This document shows positions 1 through 8,927 of a stretch of DNA of 64,000 bases, piece after piece. Numbering within the stretch: position 1 is the first letter of the stretch; the number at the start of each line of letters is the position of its first letter. The stretch is from Agathobacter rectalis ATCC 33656 (GTDB lineage Bacteria; Bacillota; Clostridia; Lachnospirales; Lachnospiraceae). The DNA lies in NCBI RefSeq assembly GCF_000020605.1, contig NC_012781.1, positions 1,361,001 through 1,425,000 of the forward strand, read 5' to 3'. The position numbers and the translations under genes were made by a program. The notes below the pieces were generated by a model. The model made no database searches, was not told the origin of the DNA, and saw nothing but the letters and a program-made list of their open reading frames with translations.

Positions 1-656
1 CGGGAACCGGTGCCAACTGCACACAAAATGTGATAGATTTCTCACAGAAGGCTGAAAAGCTTGGTGTAGACGGTCTGCTTGTTGTCACACCTTACTACAA
101 TAAAGCCACACAGAATGGTCTTTATGCGCACTATGCAGCGATAGCAGGGGCGGTTAGGCTTCCAATCATTATGTACAACGTACCGTCGCGCACAGGCTGC
201 AATATACTTCCACAGACTGCGGCAAGGCTTGGCAGGAATTTTGAAAATATAGTAGGAATCAAGGAAGCGAGTGGCAATATATCGCAGGTTGCAAAGCTAA
301 AGAAGCTGGCAGGAAATGACCTCGATATTTATTCGGGAAACGATGACCAGGTCATCCCAATACTCTCACTCGGTGGAATCGGTGTGATATCAGTGCTGTC
401 TAATGTAATGCCCGCTGCAGTGCACGATATGGTAATGGAATACCTGAATGGAAATATTAAATCAGCACTTGATATCCAGCTTAAATACCTGGATTTAATA
501 GAGGCACTGTTTTGTGAGGTGAATCCGATTCCTGTAAAGGCAGCTATGAAGCTTTTGGGATATAATGTGGGAGGACTTCGTCTGCCACTCACGGAGCTTG
601 AGGATGCAAACCGGGCAAGGCTTAAAGAAAGCATGGAAAAACTAAAGGAAAATTAG
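1..656 (+). CDS. dapA: 4-hydroxy-tetrahydrodipicolinate synthase (5' truncated by window)
   Basis: Condenses pyruvate with aspartate semialdehyde in the lysine/diaminopimelate pathway (cytosol). The frame is open from base 3, so the true start lies upstream; about 218 of the usual ~295 residues are present. Visible family motifs are VVTPYYNKATQNG, YNVPSRTG with the catalytic Tyr near nt 174, and GIKEASGN, whose Lys near nt 261 forms the Schiff base with pyruvate. SGNDDQVIPILSLGGIGVIS is the conserved late segment. The next gene follows after 46 nt on the same strand. A GTG at nt 30 is internal, not a start. Confidence 0.95.
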   Translation, partial: GTGANCTQNVIDFSQKAEKLGVDGLLVVTPYYNKATQNGLYAHYAAIAGAVRLPIIMYNVPSRTGCNILPQTAARLGRNFENIVGIKEASGNISQVAKLKKLAGNDLDIYSGNDDQVIPILSLGGIGVISVLSNVMPAAVHDMVMEYLNGNIKSALDIQLKYLDLIEALFCEVNPIPVKAAMKLLGYNVGGLRLPLTELEDANRARLKESMEKLKEN

Positions 657-702
657 TGGATATAAAAGGATATTAAAGAAAAATTAAAGGATAAATTAAC
701 AT

Positions 703-1272
703 ATGGGAAAACAAAACTGGAAGCCGGGCAATATGCTAAACCCGGTGCCGGCTGTGATGGTGAGTGTCACTGACAAGGCCGGAAATAACAATATAATAAC
801 AGTGGCATGGGCGGGGACGGTGTGCACCAATCCGCCTATGCTTTCAATATCTGTAAGGCCGGAGCGCTTTTCTTATAACATGATTAAAGAAACGGGAGAG
901 TTTGTGGTTAATCTGACCACCGAGGAGCTGCTTAGAGCCTGCGACTACTGCGGAGTGAAAAGCGGCAGGGATGTGGATAAATTTAAAGAACTGCATCTGA
1001 CACCGCTTGCGATGCAGCATGTGTCAGCAGTGGGAATATCACAAAGCCCGGTAAATATTGAGTGCAGGGTAAGAAAAATCGAGGAGCTCGGCAGCCATAC
1101 AATGTTTATAGCAGACGTCGTCGGCGTGACAGTGGATGATAAATACATGGACGGGACCGGGAAATTTCATATCAATGATACCGGCCTCGTGATGTACTCG
1201 CACGGAGAGTATTTTGGTTTTGGAGATAAGCTCGGAAGCTTCGGCTACTCTGTAAGAAAAACTAAAAAATAA
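703..1272 (+). CDS. Flavin reductase family protein (flavoredoxin-like)
   Basis: 189 residues with the flavin-reductase-like split-barrel FMN fold: an N-terminal NPVPAVMVSV strand, the TNPPMLSISVRPERFSY segment and GEFVVNLTTEEL, all typical of the flavoredoxin/FMN-binding family. Such proteins bind FMN and reduce flavin or pass electrons from NAD(P)H; the physiological partner cannot be read from sequence. The ATG at 703 follows an AAAGGA ribosome site. It ends 1 nt before the convergent DUF4364 gene, with no obvious terminator between them. Confidence 0.85.
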   Translation: MGKQNWKPGNMLNPVPAVMVSVTDKAGNNNIITVAWAGTVCTNPPMLSISVRPERFSYNMIKETGEFVVNLTTEELLRACDYCGVKSGRDVDKFKELHLTPLAMQHVSAVGISQSPVNIECRVRKIEELGSHTMFIADVVGVTVDDKYMDGTGKFHINDTGLVMYSHGEYFGFGDKLGSFGYSVRKTKK

Positions 1273-1273
1273 T

Positions 1274-1789
1274 CTATCGAAGCAGCATATCCATGAGGTA
1301 TGCGTACACATCCTCGTTCTGATTCTTCCAGTTGCTGCAGATGGCCTCGGCCTGCTCCTTTGTGCCGACTGAGAGAGTCAGGTCGATGATGGTGGTGCTC
1401 TCTGAGCGTACCTGACAACGTACTGCATATTTGCGGTCAGTTGTCCTGTAATAGTCGGCAAGAATGGAGTTTTCCTGTCTGAACTCGAGCTTGTTGTCCG
1501 TAAAGAAGCTCTTTACATCGGACTCAATACCGTCGGTAATCTTGTCTTTGAAGAAACCGAGAGTCTCTTTTCCGGCAGCAGTCAGAGTGTACTGTGTATT
1601 GGAATGAGTAGACTCGAAATTAATTAAATCAGCATTTACTAAATCACCGATGACCTCCTGTACACGGAAGTAGTCGGTGTATTCTTTTTCCAAAAAGAAA
1701 TTGGAAATCTGTGTGTTTGACAGCGGAAAGCCCGCTTTGTCGAGCATGTATAAAATTGTCAGCTTATATATGGTAAATGGCTCAGCCAT
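1274..1789 (-). CDS. DUF4364 family protein
   Basis: 171 residues matching the DUF4364 family common in Clostridia. The N-terminal half (about 1-80) looks like a winged helix: TIYKLTILYMLDKAGFPLSN, then a helix-turn-helix-like stretch and YTLTAAGKETL, a wing pattern seen in transcriptional regulators. The C-terminal half is of unknown role. Function is not established; a DNA-binding role is inference. It is the last gene of a leftward trio, 11 nt after the radical SAM gene. Confidence 0.8.
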   Translation of the reverse strand: MAEPFTIYKLTILYMLDKAGFPLSNTQISNFFLEKEYTDYFRVQEVIGDLVNADLINFESTHSNTQYTLTAAGKETLGFFKDKITDGIESDVKSFFTDNKLEFRQENSILADYYRTTDRKYAVRCQVRSESTTIIDLTLSVGTKEQAEAICSNWKNQNEDVYAYLMDMLLR

Positions 1790-1800
1790 GATTTTCTCCT

Positions 1801-2709
1801 TTAAAACAAGTTTAATCGTCCCTGATATGTGTCTCGCACTTTAAATCTTTTATTGATTGTGTTCAGAACCCGTTTTTTATCTGTGCTCCAAAGAGGTGCA
1901 ACAAGTAAAGAACGTGGTCCGTCACCGGTCATGCGGTGGATAACCATATCCTTTGGAAGTCTTTCTATACAGTCTACCACAAAATCGCAGTAATCATCCA
2001 GCGTAAAAAGCTCAAATGGCTGTTTAATATACATATCAGCCAGTGGTGTGCCCTTTAGCACATGCAGCAGCTGAAGCTTAACTCCGAAAATACCGCTTTT
2101 AGCAACAAAATCAACTGATTCAAGCATCATGCCGCGTGTTTCATGAGGAAGCCCGAGTATGAGATGTGCAATAACCTTTATGCCACGGCGTCTAAGCTCA
2201 TCTGTTACAATGATGAAATCATCAACACATGTATGTGTATTCATGGCATCAAGAGTAGACCGGTGAATGGTCTGAAGGCCCAACTCAACCCAAACGGGCT
2301 TTATTTCGTTTAATTCTGAGAGCAGATCATAAATTTCAGCAGAAAAACAATCTGTTCTTGTGCCGATGGAGAGCACAGCGACAGATGGATCTTCTATAGC
2401 CTCATAAAATATGCGCCGCAGATAATCTACCGGCGCATATGTGTTGGTAAAAGCCTGAAAATATGCGATAAAGTGCTCACAGCTGCTCTTTGAAGCAACC
2501 TTTTCCTTAGCGGCAGACAGCTGCTCCTTTATGGAAAGGCTGCGGTCCGCCGCAAAATCACCGGAGCCACCGGCGCTGCAGTACAGGCATCCAAGCGATG
2601 AGAGTGTGCCATCACGGTTTGGACAGGTCATGCCTCCATCTAGAGAGAGCTTGTAAAGCTTTTCACCGAATGTATCGCGGCAGTATCTGTTGAGGGAATA
2701 GTATCTCAT
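1801..2709 (-). CDS. TIGR01212-type radical SAM protein (YhcC-like)
   Basis: 302 residues, the usual length for the YhcC/TIGR01212 radical SAM family. The N-terminus RYYSLNRYCRDTFGEKLYKL is family-typical. The Fe-S cysteines are Cys29, Cys41 and Cys44 (C-x11-C-x2-C), the unusual spacing that defines this group. Family members resemble Elp3-like radical SAM enzymes without the acetyltransferase domain; the substrate is unknown to me. It starts 1 nt after the malic enzyme stop, so the two are translationally coupled. Confidence 0.88.
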   Translation of the reverse strand: MRYYSLNRYCRDTFGEKLYKLSLDGGMTCPNRDGTLSSLGCLYCSAGGSGDFAADRSLSIKEQLSAAKEKVASKSSCEHFIAYFQAFTNTYAPVDYLRRIFYEAIEDPSVAVLSIGTRTDCFSAEIYDLLSELNEIKPVWVELGLQTIHRSTLDAMNTHTCVDDFIIVTDELRRRGIKVIAHLILGLPHETRGMMLESVDFVAKSGIFGVKLQLLHVLKGTPLADMYIKQPFELFTLDDYCDFVVDCIERLPKDMVIHRMTGDGPRSLLVAPLWSTDKKRVLNTINKRFKVRDTYQGRLNLF

Positions 2710-2710
2710 A

Positions 2711-3859
2711 TTAAATATGTGACTTTACAGCTTCGCTGACAACAGCGGCAACACGCGGGTCAAATGCCTCAGGCATAATAAAATCATCATTTAATTCTTC
2801 GTCTGAAACAAGACCGGCCAGTGCCTCTGCGGCAGCAAGCTTCATTTCCTCAGTGATCTGCGTGGCGCGTCCCTCTAAGGCACCCTTGAAGATTCCGGGG
2901 AATGCAACCACGTTGTTTATCTGGTTAGGAAAATCACTTCTTCCGGTACCGACCACTCTGGCACCTGCAGCCTTTGCCACATCAGGCATAATCTCAGGAA
3001 CAGGATTTGCCATGGCAAAAAGGATAGAGTCCTTGTTCATAGAAGAAACCATCTCGGCTGTGACGATATTTGGAGCGGAAACACCTACGAATATGTCAGC
3101 ACCCTTTAAAGCATCTGCGAGAGTACCCTTTGCATTTTCAAGGTTTGTAACCTCTGTCATTTTCTGCTGCATCCAGTTGAGGTTTGGATAGTCCTTTCCT
3201 ATGATGCCTAGACGGTCACACATGGTCACATGTGTAAAGCCGTATGTCAGAAGAAGTTTAGTGATGGCAACACCTGCTGAGCCTGCACCGTTTACAACAA
3301 CCTTGCAGTCCTCTTTCTTTTTGCCGGTCAGGCGCAGAGAGTTGATGATACCGGCGAGTACGACGATTGCAGTTCCGTGCTGGTCATCGTGGAATACAGG
3401 AATATCGAGCATCTCTTTAAGTCTTTCCTCAATCTCAAAGCAGCGCGGAGCAGAAATATCCTCTAAGTTTATTCCGCCAAAGCCCGGTGCGATATTTTTG
3501 ACTGCAGCAATAATCTCCTCAGTGTCCTGAGTGTCGAGACAGATAGGAACAGCGTTTACGTTTCCAAACTCCTTGAAAAGTACGCATTTACCCTCCATGA
3601 CAGGCATGGCAGCGTAAGGACCGATGTTTCCAAGACCAAGCACAGCACTTCCGTCTGACACTACGGCAACGGTATTTGCCTTCCAGGTGTATTTGTATGC
3701 AGCCTCCTTATCCTCGGCTATGACCTTACATGGCTCAGCAACACCTGGGGTGTATGCAATTGCAAGGTCCTCTCTCGAATTAACCTTTGATTTGGCGATG
3801 GTTTCGAGTTTTCCGTTCCACTCTTCGTGGCATTTCAGTGCTTTTTCTTTATTATCCAT
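2711..3859 (-). CDS. NAD(P)-dependent malic enzyme (oxaloacetate-decarboxylating)
   Basis: 382 residues, the short bacterial malic enzyme form without the phosphotransacetylase tail. It converts malate to pyruvate, CO2 and NAD(P)H. Motifs seen: IAYTPGVAEPC with catalytic Tyr36; WKANTVAVVSDGSAVLGLGN; the metal-binding EDISAPRCFEIEERL and HDDQHGTA; and the Rossmann motif VVNGAGSAGVAITKLL. Cofactor preference cannot be settled by eye. First gene of a leftward unit with the radical SAM and DUF4364 genes; its promoter lies in the 270-nt gap shared with rho. Confidence 0.95.
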   Translation of the reverse strand: MDNKEKALKCHEEWNGKLETIAKSKVNSREDLAIAYTPGVAEPCKVIAEDKEAAYKYTWKANTVAVVSDGSAVLGLGNIGPYAAMPVMEGKCVLFKEFGNVNAVPICLDTQDTEEIIAAVKNIAPGFGGINLEDISAPRCFEIEERLKEMLDIPVFHDDQHGTAIVVLAGIINSLRLTGKKKEDCKVVVNGAGSAGVAITKLLLTYGFTHVTMCDRLGIIGKDYPNLNWMQQKMTEVTNLENAKGTLADALKGADIFVGVSAPNIVTAEMVSSMNKDSILFAMANPVPEIMPDVAKAAGARVVGTGRSDFPNQINNVVAFPGIFKGALEGRATQITEEMKLAAAEALAGLVSDEELNDDFIMPEAFDPRVAAVVSEAVKSHI

Positions 3860-4129
3860 GGTAATTCTCCCTCTAAAAATTCTTTTGAATAATCATAACA
3901 TTGCAGGTGATTTAAATCAAGTAACTATGCAGATAACCGATTATATAAAAATATGATAAAAAATAAGAAATCGCTTTATATTTTTAAAGAAATGATGTAT
4001 AATCAATAATTAATAATTCAAAAGTCAATTCAGGCGTTATTTCCCAATAGCTACACAGATATATTTGTTAAATAATATTGTTTAGACGAATTGAATAAAT
4101 ACTGTTATCAAATTTAAGGAGAAGACGAA

Positions 4130-5470
4130 ATGGAACAGATGAGAGAAAAATATGAAAGTTTGTCGGCATTTGTGCTTAAGGATCTGGCGAAGGCAAGAGG
4201 AATTAAGGGCGTTTCATCACTGAAAAAGGGACAGATTATTGAAAGAATGCTCGAGGAGGATGCAAAAGAGGCTGAGGAGGCTGAGAAAAACGGTACAGCC
4301 GAGGAGCGCGCCAACTCTTTTAAAGATGATTATGCAGCACTCGACAGTGGAGAAGAGGCAGAAGGCATACTTGAGGTAATGCCGGAGGGCTTTGGATTTA
4401 TCCGCTGTGATAATTATATGCCGGGAGATCATGATATCTATGTGGCACCTGCGCAGATACGCCGCTTCAATTTAAAGACAGGTGATATCGTAAAGGGTAA
4501 TATGAAGGTGAAGTCTGAGCGTGAGAAATTCCAGGCTCTTTTATACCTGACAACTGTCAACGGATATACACCGGATGTAGCACAGAAGCGTACAAGCTTT
4601 GAGGATCTTGTGCCTATATTCCCGAATGAGAGACTGCGTCTCGAGAGACCTGGAGCAAGTGTTGCGATGAGGGTTGTAGATCTCATCTCTCCAATAGGAA
4701 AGGGACAGCGAGGCATGATCGTTTCACAGCCTAAGGCCGGAAAGACCACATTACTTAAAGAGGTTGCAAAGTCTGTCACTGTAAACAATCCTGAGATGCA
4801 TCTTATTATTCTCCTTATTGATGAGAGACCGGAGGAGGTTACAGATATCAAGGAGGCTATAGAGGGGAACAATGTCGAGGTAATCTACTCTACATTTGAT
4901 GAACTTCCTGAGCATCACAAGAGAGTGTCAGAGATGGTAATAGAGAGAGCAAAGCGCCTTGTAGAGCATGGTAATGATGTCATGATACTCCTTGACAGCA
5001 TAACAAGGCTTGCAAGAGCTTACAATGTGACAGTTCCACCATCAGGCCGTACACTTTCAGGAGGACTTGATCCTGTAGCGCTTCATATGCCAAAGAGATT
5101 TTTCGGAGCAGCACGTAATATGAGAAACGGCGGCAGTCTGACAATACTTGCAACAGCTCTTGTTGATACCGGAAGCAAGATGGATGATGTAGTATTTGAG
5201 GAGTTCAAGGGAACAGGAAACATGGAGCTTGTGCTCGACAGAAAGCTTTCCGAGAAGAGGATCTTCCCTGCTATAGATATAGTAAAATCAGGAACAAGGC
5301 GTGAGGATCTGCTCCTTGATGAGGATGAGCAGGCAGCAGTCGATAATATGCGTAAAGCCTTCAACGGCATGCGCTCTGATGAGGCTGTTGAGAACGTACT
5401 CAACATGTTTGCACACACAAAGAGCAACAAGGAATTTGTTAATCTTGTAAAGAAAAACAGAATTTTATAA
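4130..5470 (+). CDS. rho: Transcription termination factor Rho
   Basis: 446 residues. Rho is the hexameric RNA-dependent ATPase that ends transcription. Domains in order: N-terminal SAP-like Rho_N helices (about 10-45), an acidic linker (45-75), the cold-shock-like RNA-binding domain (about 78-150, EGFGFIR), and the RecA-like motor with Walker A PKAGKTTL at 201-208, LIDERPEEVTDI and the SGGLDP loop. The linker is short, unlike the long insertions of some Actinobacteria. Start ATG follows AAGGAGAAGAC. A weak promoter, TTTATA at 3975 with TATAAT at 3998 (17-nt spacer), may drive it. Confidence 0.97.
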   Translation: MEQMREKYESLSAFVLKDLAKARGIKGVSSLKKGQIIERMLEEDAKEAEEAEKNGTAEERANSFKDDYAALDSGEEAEGILEVMPEGFGFIRCDNYMPGDHDIYVAPAQIRRFNLKTGDIVKGNMKVKSEREKFQALLYLTTVNGYTPDVAQKRTSFEDLVPIFPNERLRLERPGASVAMRVVDLISPIGKGQRGMIVSQPKAGKTTLLKEVAKSVTVNNPEMHLIILLIDERPEEVTDIKEAIEGNNVEVIYSTFDELPEHHKRVSEMVIERAKRLVEHGNDVMILLDSITRLARAYNVTVPPSGRTLSGGLDPVALHMPKRFFGAARNMRNGGSLTILATALVDTGSKMDDVVFEEFKGTGNMELVLDRKLSEKRIFPAIDIVKSGTRREDLLLDEDEQAAVDNMRKAFNGMRSDEAVENVLNMFAHTKSNKEFVNLVKKNRIL

Positions 5471-5477
5471 AAATGTC

Positions 5478-5506
5478 TTGCAATTGACAGATTCATGTGC
5501 TACAAT
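5478..5506 (+). promoter_or_regulatory. Promoter of rpmE
   Basis: TTGCAA (5478-5483), 17-nt spacer, TACAAT (5501-5506), just after the rho stop. It would start a transcript with a leader of about 125 nt before rpmE. Confidence 0.55.
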
Positions 5507-5511
5507 AATTA

Positions 5512-5640
5512 AGCTGTTTATCGGGATGTAAACGGACGCAACGTGTCGCTCTTGCAGCAAGTATCATATGCGGATCGGGCATACGGGTATAAAGAGTGAA
5601 GCTAAAGAAATACGATAAGAATATAAAAGAGGTGAAAATC
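5512..5640 (+). promoter_or_regulatory. Probable structured leader of rpmE mRNA
   Basis: Between the promoter and rpmE lies ~125 nt that is GC-richer than neighbouring gaps and folds locally, for example the hairpin TATGC/GCATA around 5567-5583 and CTTG/CAAG around 5550-5561. Ribosomal-protein leaders that bind L31 have been described in Firmicutes, so this may be an autoregulatory L31 leader. That assignment is inference; a covariance-model search is needed. Confidence 0.4.
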
Positions 5641-5841
5641 ATGAGAGAAGGAATCCATCCAGATTATTATCAGGCAACTGTTACATGTAACTGTGGTAAC
5701 ACATTCGTTACAGGATCTACAAAGCCGGAGATCCACGTAGAGATTTGCTCAAAGTGCCATCCATTCTACACAGGTCAGCAGAAAGCTAACCAGGCTCGTG
5801 GACGTATTGAGCAGTTCAATAAGAAATATGGTATGAAATAG
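5641..5841 (+). CDS. rpmE: 50S ribosomal protein L31
   Basis: 66 residues, bacterial L31 of the zinc-binding (C+) type: CNC near the start and CSKCHP later supply the Cys ligands. The start at 5641 ([11 protein letters not shown]) is chosen over an upstream in-frame ATG at 5596 because it matches the family N-terminus and follows AGAGGTG. A strong terminator lies right after it. Confidence 0.97.
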   Translation: MREGIHPDYYQATVTCNCGNTFVTGSTKPEIHVEICSKCHPFYTGQQKANQARGRIEQFNKKYGMK

Positions 5842-5858
5842 AATCATATAGTTACTTG

Positions 5859-5893
5859 AAAGGTTGAGGTTGCAATATACCTCAACCTTTTTT
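5859..5893 (+). terminator. Rho-independent terminator after rpmE
   Basis: Inverted repeat AAAGGTTGAGGT / ACCTCAACCTTT around an 8-nt loop, with a run of T at 5887-5892. Confidence 0.85.
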
Positions 5894-5911
5894 GGAATAT
5901 AGAGAGGTTTT

Positions 5912-6886
5912 ATGAAGTATTCAGGTATTGGCGGTCAGGCTGTCATGGAGGGCGTAATGATGCAGAACAAGGACACATACGCTGTAGCCGTAAGGAAGCC
6001 TGACCATGAAATAGATGTCAAGGTGTCAAAGCGTAAGAATTCAAAGGCGCTTGATGCAGTTAGAAAGATTCCTATTTTAAGAGGTGTGGTGAGCTTTGTC
6101 GATTCGCTTTATCTGGGCATGAGCACACTGATGTATTCAGCGTCATTTTTCGAGGACGAGGATGATGAAGGTACCTTGGCTTCAAAGAAAAAGGAAAAGG
6201 AAGAAGAACTCACAGCGGAAGAAAAGAAAAAAAGGGCTGCCAAAGAAAAGAAACAGGAAAATGCCATGCTTGGAGGTACAGTGGTACTGTCAATTGTCAT
6301 AGCACTCGCGCTGTTTTTTGCATTGCCGTATTTCCTTTCAGGGTTTTTTAAAAAGGTGATAAGCTCACAGATGCTCATAGCGTTCATAGAGGGCGTTATC
6401 AGACTGGCAATATTTCTGGGGTATATAGCAATTATATCGCTGACCCCTGATATTAAGCGCACATTTATGTATCATGGCTCTGAGCATAAGTGCATCAACT
6501 GCATAGAGCACGGACTGCCTCTTACAGTGGAAAATGTGAGAAAAAGCTCAAAGCATCACAAGCGCTGCGGTACAAGCTTTCTGCTTATAGTAATGCTTAT
6601 AAGCATATTGTTTTTCATGTTTATCCGTGTGGATTCAAAGCCGCTGCAGTTATTGTTACGACTTGTGCTTATTCCTGTAATCGCAGGGGTATCGTATGAG
6701 TTTATCAGACTTGCGGGCAGATATGACAATCCGGTTGTCAACATGCTTAGTGTCCCGGGGCTTTTAATGCAGCGAATGACCACAAAGGAGCCGGATGATG
6801 AAATGATAGAGGTTGGCATCGCATCGGTTGAGGCCGTGTTTGACTGGAAGAAATGGCAGGAGGAAAACAATGTGTGTGCACATTGA
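5912..6886 (+). CDS. DUF1385 family membrane protein (YqhQ-like)
   Basis: 324 residues. N-terminal GIGGQAVMEGVMMQ and SEHKCINCIEHG are DUF1385 signatures. A highly charged Lys/Glu stretch (about 88-118) precedes four hydrophobic segments near 122-145, 155-180, 222-240 and 245-265, so it is an integral membrane protein. Biochemical role unknown. Its place between rpmE and prmC-prfA is conserved in clostridia, which suggests a housekeeping role but does not define it. RBS AGAGAGG precedes the ATG. Confidence 0.88.
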   Translation: MKYSGIGGQAVMEGVMMQNKDTYAVAVRKPDHEIDVKVSKRKNSKALDAVRKIPILRGVVSFVDSLYLGMSTLMYSASFFEDEDDEGTLASKKKEKEEELTAEEKKKRAAKEKKQENAMLGGTVVLSIVIALALFFALPYFLSGFFKKVISSQMLIAFIEGVIRLAIFLGYIAIISLTPDIKRTFMYHGSEHKCINCIEHGLPLTVENVRKSSKHHKRCGTSFLLIVMLISILFFMFIRVDSKPLQLLLRLVLIPVIAGVSYEFIRLAGRYDNPVVNMLSVPGLLMQRMTTKEPDDEMIEVGIASVEAVFDWKKWQEENNVCAH

Positions 6887-6906
6887 CCGCCGGATAGAAG
6901 GTATAT

Positions 6907-7758
6907 ATGACATATAGAGAAGCAATTTTACTTGGGGAAAGCATATTACAAAAAGCAAAGATAGTTGATGCAAAAAACGATGCATGGCTGCTTTTAGCCA
7001 TGGCATGCAGGATAAATCACACATATTACTATGTGCATATGGATGAGGAAATGTCGCAGGAGCAGATAGGGGAATATCAAGCATTGCTGAGTAAGCGCGC
7101 TGAGCGTATTCCGCTCCAGTACATAGTCGGAGAGCAGGAGTTTATGGGACTCAAATTCCGTGTGAACAGCAATGTGCTCATACCGCGTCAGGATACAGAG
7201 ACTCTTGTAGAGGAGGCACTCAAGGTGATAGAGCCGGGTATGAGAGTGCTTGATATGTGTACAGGAAGCGGCTGCATAATTATAAGCATCTTAAAGAATA
7301 CGACTAATGTGGACGGTGCAGCCTGTGATATCTCAAAGCAGGCGCTCAATGTGGCAAAGGAAAACGCAAGGATTAACGGCGTGTTTGTTGATTTTGAGAG
7401 AAGCGATCTGTTTGAGCATGTCGATGAGATGTATGATGTGATAGTATCCAATCCACCATATATAAGAAGCGACGAGATACCGCATCTGATGCCTGAGGTG
7501 TCTGTGTTTGAGCCGCATGAGGCTCTTGACGGCTCTGAGGATGGACTTTTATTTTACAGGCGCATCATAAAGGATTGCAGAGCAAATCTAAAGCCACAGG
7601 GCAGGCTGCTTTTTGAGATAGGCTGTGACCAGGGCAGACAGGTGTCAGAGATGATGCAGTTTGCCGGATTTAGCGATGTACATGTGATAAAGGACCTGGC
7701 GGGAAATGACAGGGTAGTATCGGGAGTGTTTGACAGCAAGGAGGAAAAACATGTTTGA
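6907..7758 (+). CDS. prmC: Peptide chain release factor N5-glutamine methyltransferase
   Basis: 283 residues. Methylates the Gln of the GGQ motif in release factors using SAM. N-terminal helical domain to about 75, then a Rossmann methyltransferase with the SAM motif LDMCTGSGC (115-123) and the NPPY motif at 182-185 that holds the target glutamine. It overlaps the start of prfA by 8 nt (7751-7758), so enzyme and substrate are translationally coupled. Confidence 0.96.
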   Translation: MTYREAILLGESILQKAKIVDAKNDAWLLLAMACRINHTYYYVHMDEEMSQEQIGEYQALLSKRAERIPLQYIVGEQEFMGLKFRVNSNVLIPRQDTETLVEEALKVIEPGMRVLDMCTGSGCIIISILKNTTNVDGAACDISKQALNVAKENARINGVFVDFERSDLFEHVDEMYDVIVSNPPYIRSDEIPHLMPEVSVFEPHEALDGSEDGLLFYRRIIKDCRANLKPQGRLLFEIGCDQGRQVSEMMQFAGFSDVHVIKDLAGNDRVVSGVFDSKEEKHV

Positions 7759-8827
7759 TAAGTTAGAAGATCTTATACACCATTATGAAGAGCTGATGAA
7801 TCTGCTCAGCGAGCCGGATGTGGCAAATGATGCAAACAGATTTAAAAAGCTTATGAAGGAGCAGAGTGACCTTGCTCCTATAGTTGAGACATATAAGAAA
7901 TATAAAGAGTGCAAGCAGAATATCGAGGATTCACTGGCTATTTTGGATGAGGAATCAGATGAAGAGATGAGAGAGCTCGCAAAGGAAGAGCTTAAGGATT
8001 CAAAGGAGCAGGTGGAGGAGCTTGAGAAGAAGCTTAAAATACTTCTTCTGCCAAAGGACCCTAACGATGACAAGAACGTAATAGTCGAAATCCGTGCCGG
8101 TGCAGGCGGAGAGGAAGCAGCACTTTTTGCAGCGGAAATCTACCGTATGTATGTGCACTACGCAGAGAACAGAGGCTGGAAGGTGGAGACACTTGATGCC
8201 GATGAGACAGGAATCGGCGGTATGAAGTCTGTCGAGTTCATGGTAAAGGGCTCAGGTGCATACTCTATCCTAAAGTATGAGTCGGGAGTACACCGTGTGC
8301 AGCGAGTGCCTGAGACAGAGTCGCAGGGACGTATCCAGACCTCTACATGCTCAGTTGCTGTAATGCCTGAGGCAGAGGATGTGGATGTCAAGATTGATGA
8401 CAAGGATATCCGAATTGACGTAATGCGTGCTTCCGGAAACGGTGGACAGTGTGTCAACACAACAGATTCAGCAGTCCGACTGACACATTATCCAACAGGT
8501 ATTGTCATCTACAGCCAGACTGAGAAGTCGCAGATACAGAACAAGGAAAAGGCTTTTGCACTTCTTCGTACAAAGCTCTATGACATGGAGCTTCAGAAGA
8601 AGCAGGATGCAGAGGCAGAGGAGAGACGAAGCCAGATCGGTACAGGAGACCGTGCTGAGAAGATTCGTACCTACAACTTCCCACAGGGACGTGTGACAGA
8701 TCACAGAATCAATCTGACACTCTATAAGCTTGACAAGATTCTTAACGGAGATATCCAGGAAATAATTGATGCCTGTATCGCAGCCGACCAGGCGAAGAAG
8801 TTAAGTAACATGGAGCATGATGCATAA
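7751..8827 (+). CDS. prfA: Peptide chain release factor 1
   Basis: 358 residues. Decodes UAA/UAG and triggers peptide release on the ribosome. Motifs: the peptidyl-transferase GGQ at 231-233 and the stop-recognition region [10 protein letters not shown] near 185-194 (tripeptide PET at the usual PxT position). An N-terminal coiled coil spans about 5-100. The start at 7751 (MFDKLEDL) is preferred to an upstream ATG at 7730 because it follows GAGGAAAAAC and matches the family start. Confidence 0.97.
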   Translation: MFDKLEDLIHHYEELMNLLSEPDVANDANRFKKLMKEQSDLAPIVETYKKYKECKQNIEDSLAILDEESDEEMRELAKEELKDSKEQVEELEKKLKILLLPKDPNDDKNVIVEIRAGAGGEEAALFAAEIYRMYVHYAENRGWKVETLDADETGIGGMKSVEFMVKGSGAYSILKYESGVHRVQRVPETESQGRIQTSTCSVAVMPEAEDVDVKIDDKDIRIDVMRASGNGGQCVNTTDSAVRLTHYPTGIVIYSQTEKSQIQNKEKAFALLRTKLYDMELQKKQDAEAEERRSQIGTGDRAEKIRTYNFPQGRVTDHRINLTLYKLDKILNGDIQEIIDACIAADQAKKLSNMEHDA

Positions 8828-8836
8828 ATATTTGGT

Positions 8837-8874
8837 ATAAAAGAGTCTGAGAAAATCAGGCTCTTTTATTTTAT
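8837..8874 (+). terminator. Terminator after prfA
   Basis: 14-bp hairpin, ATAAAAGAGTCTGA with its near-perfect complement (one G-U pair) around a short A-rich loop, followed by T-rich sequence. Confidence 0.8.
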
Positions 8875-8927
8875 AAACTAATATGATATAATTGTGAATA
8901 AATATTTATACAGAAATGAGGAATAAT

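Noticed and set aside
8916..8927. Upstream ATG for the ABC fusion protein
   Set aside because: The GAGGA ribosome site lies just after it and serves the ATG at 8928.
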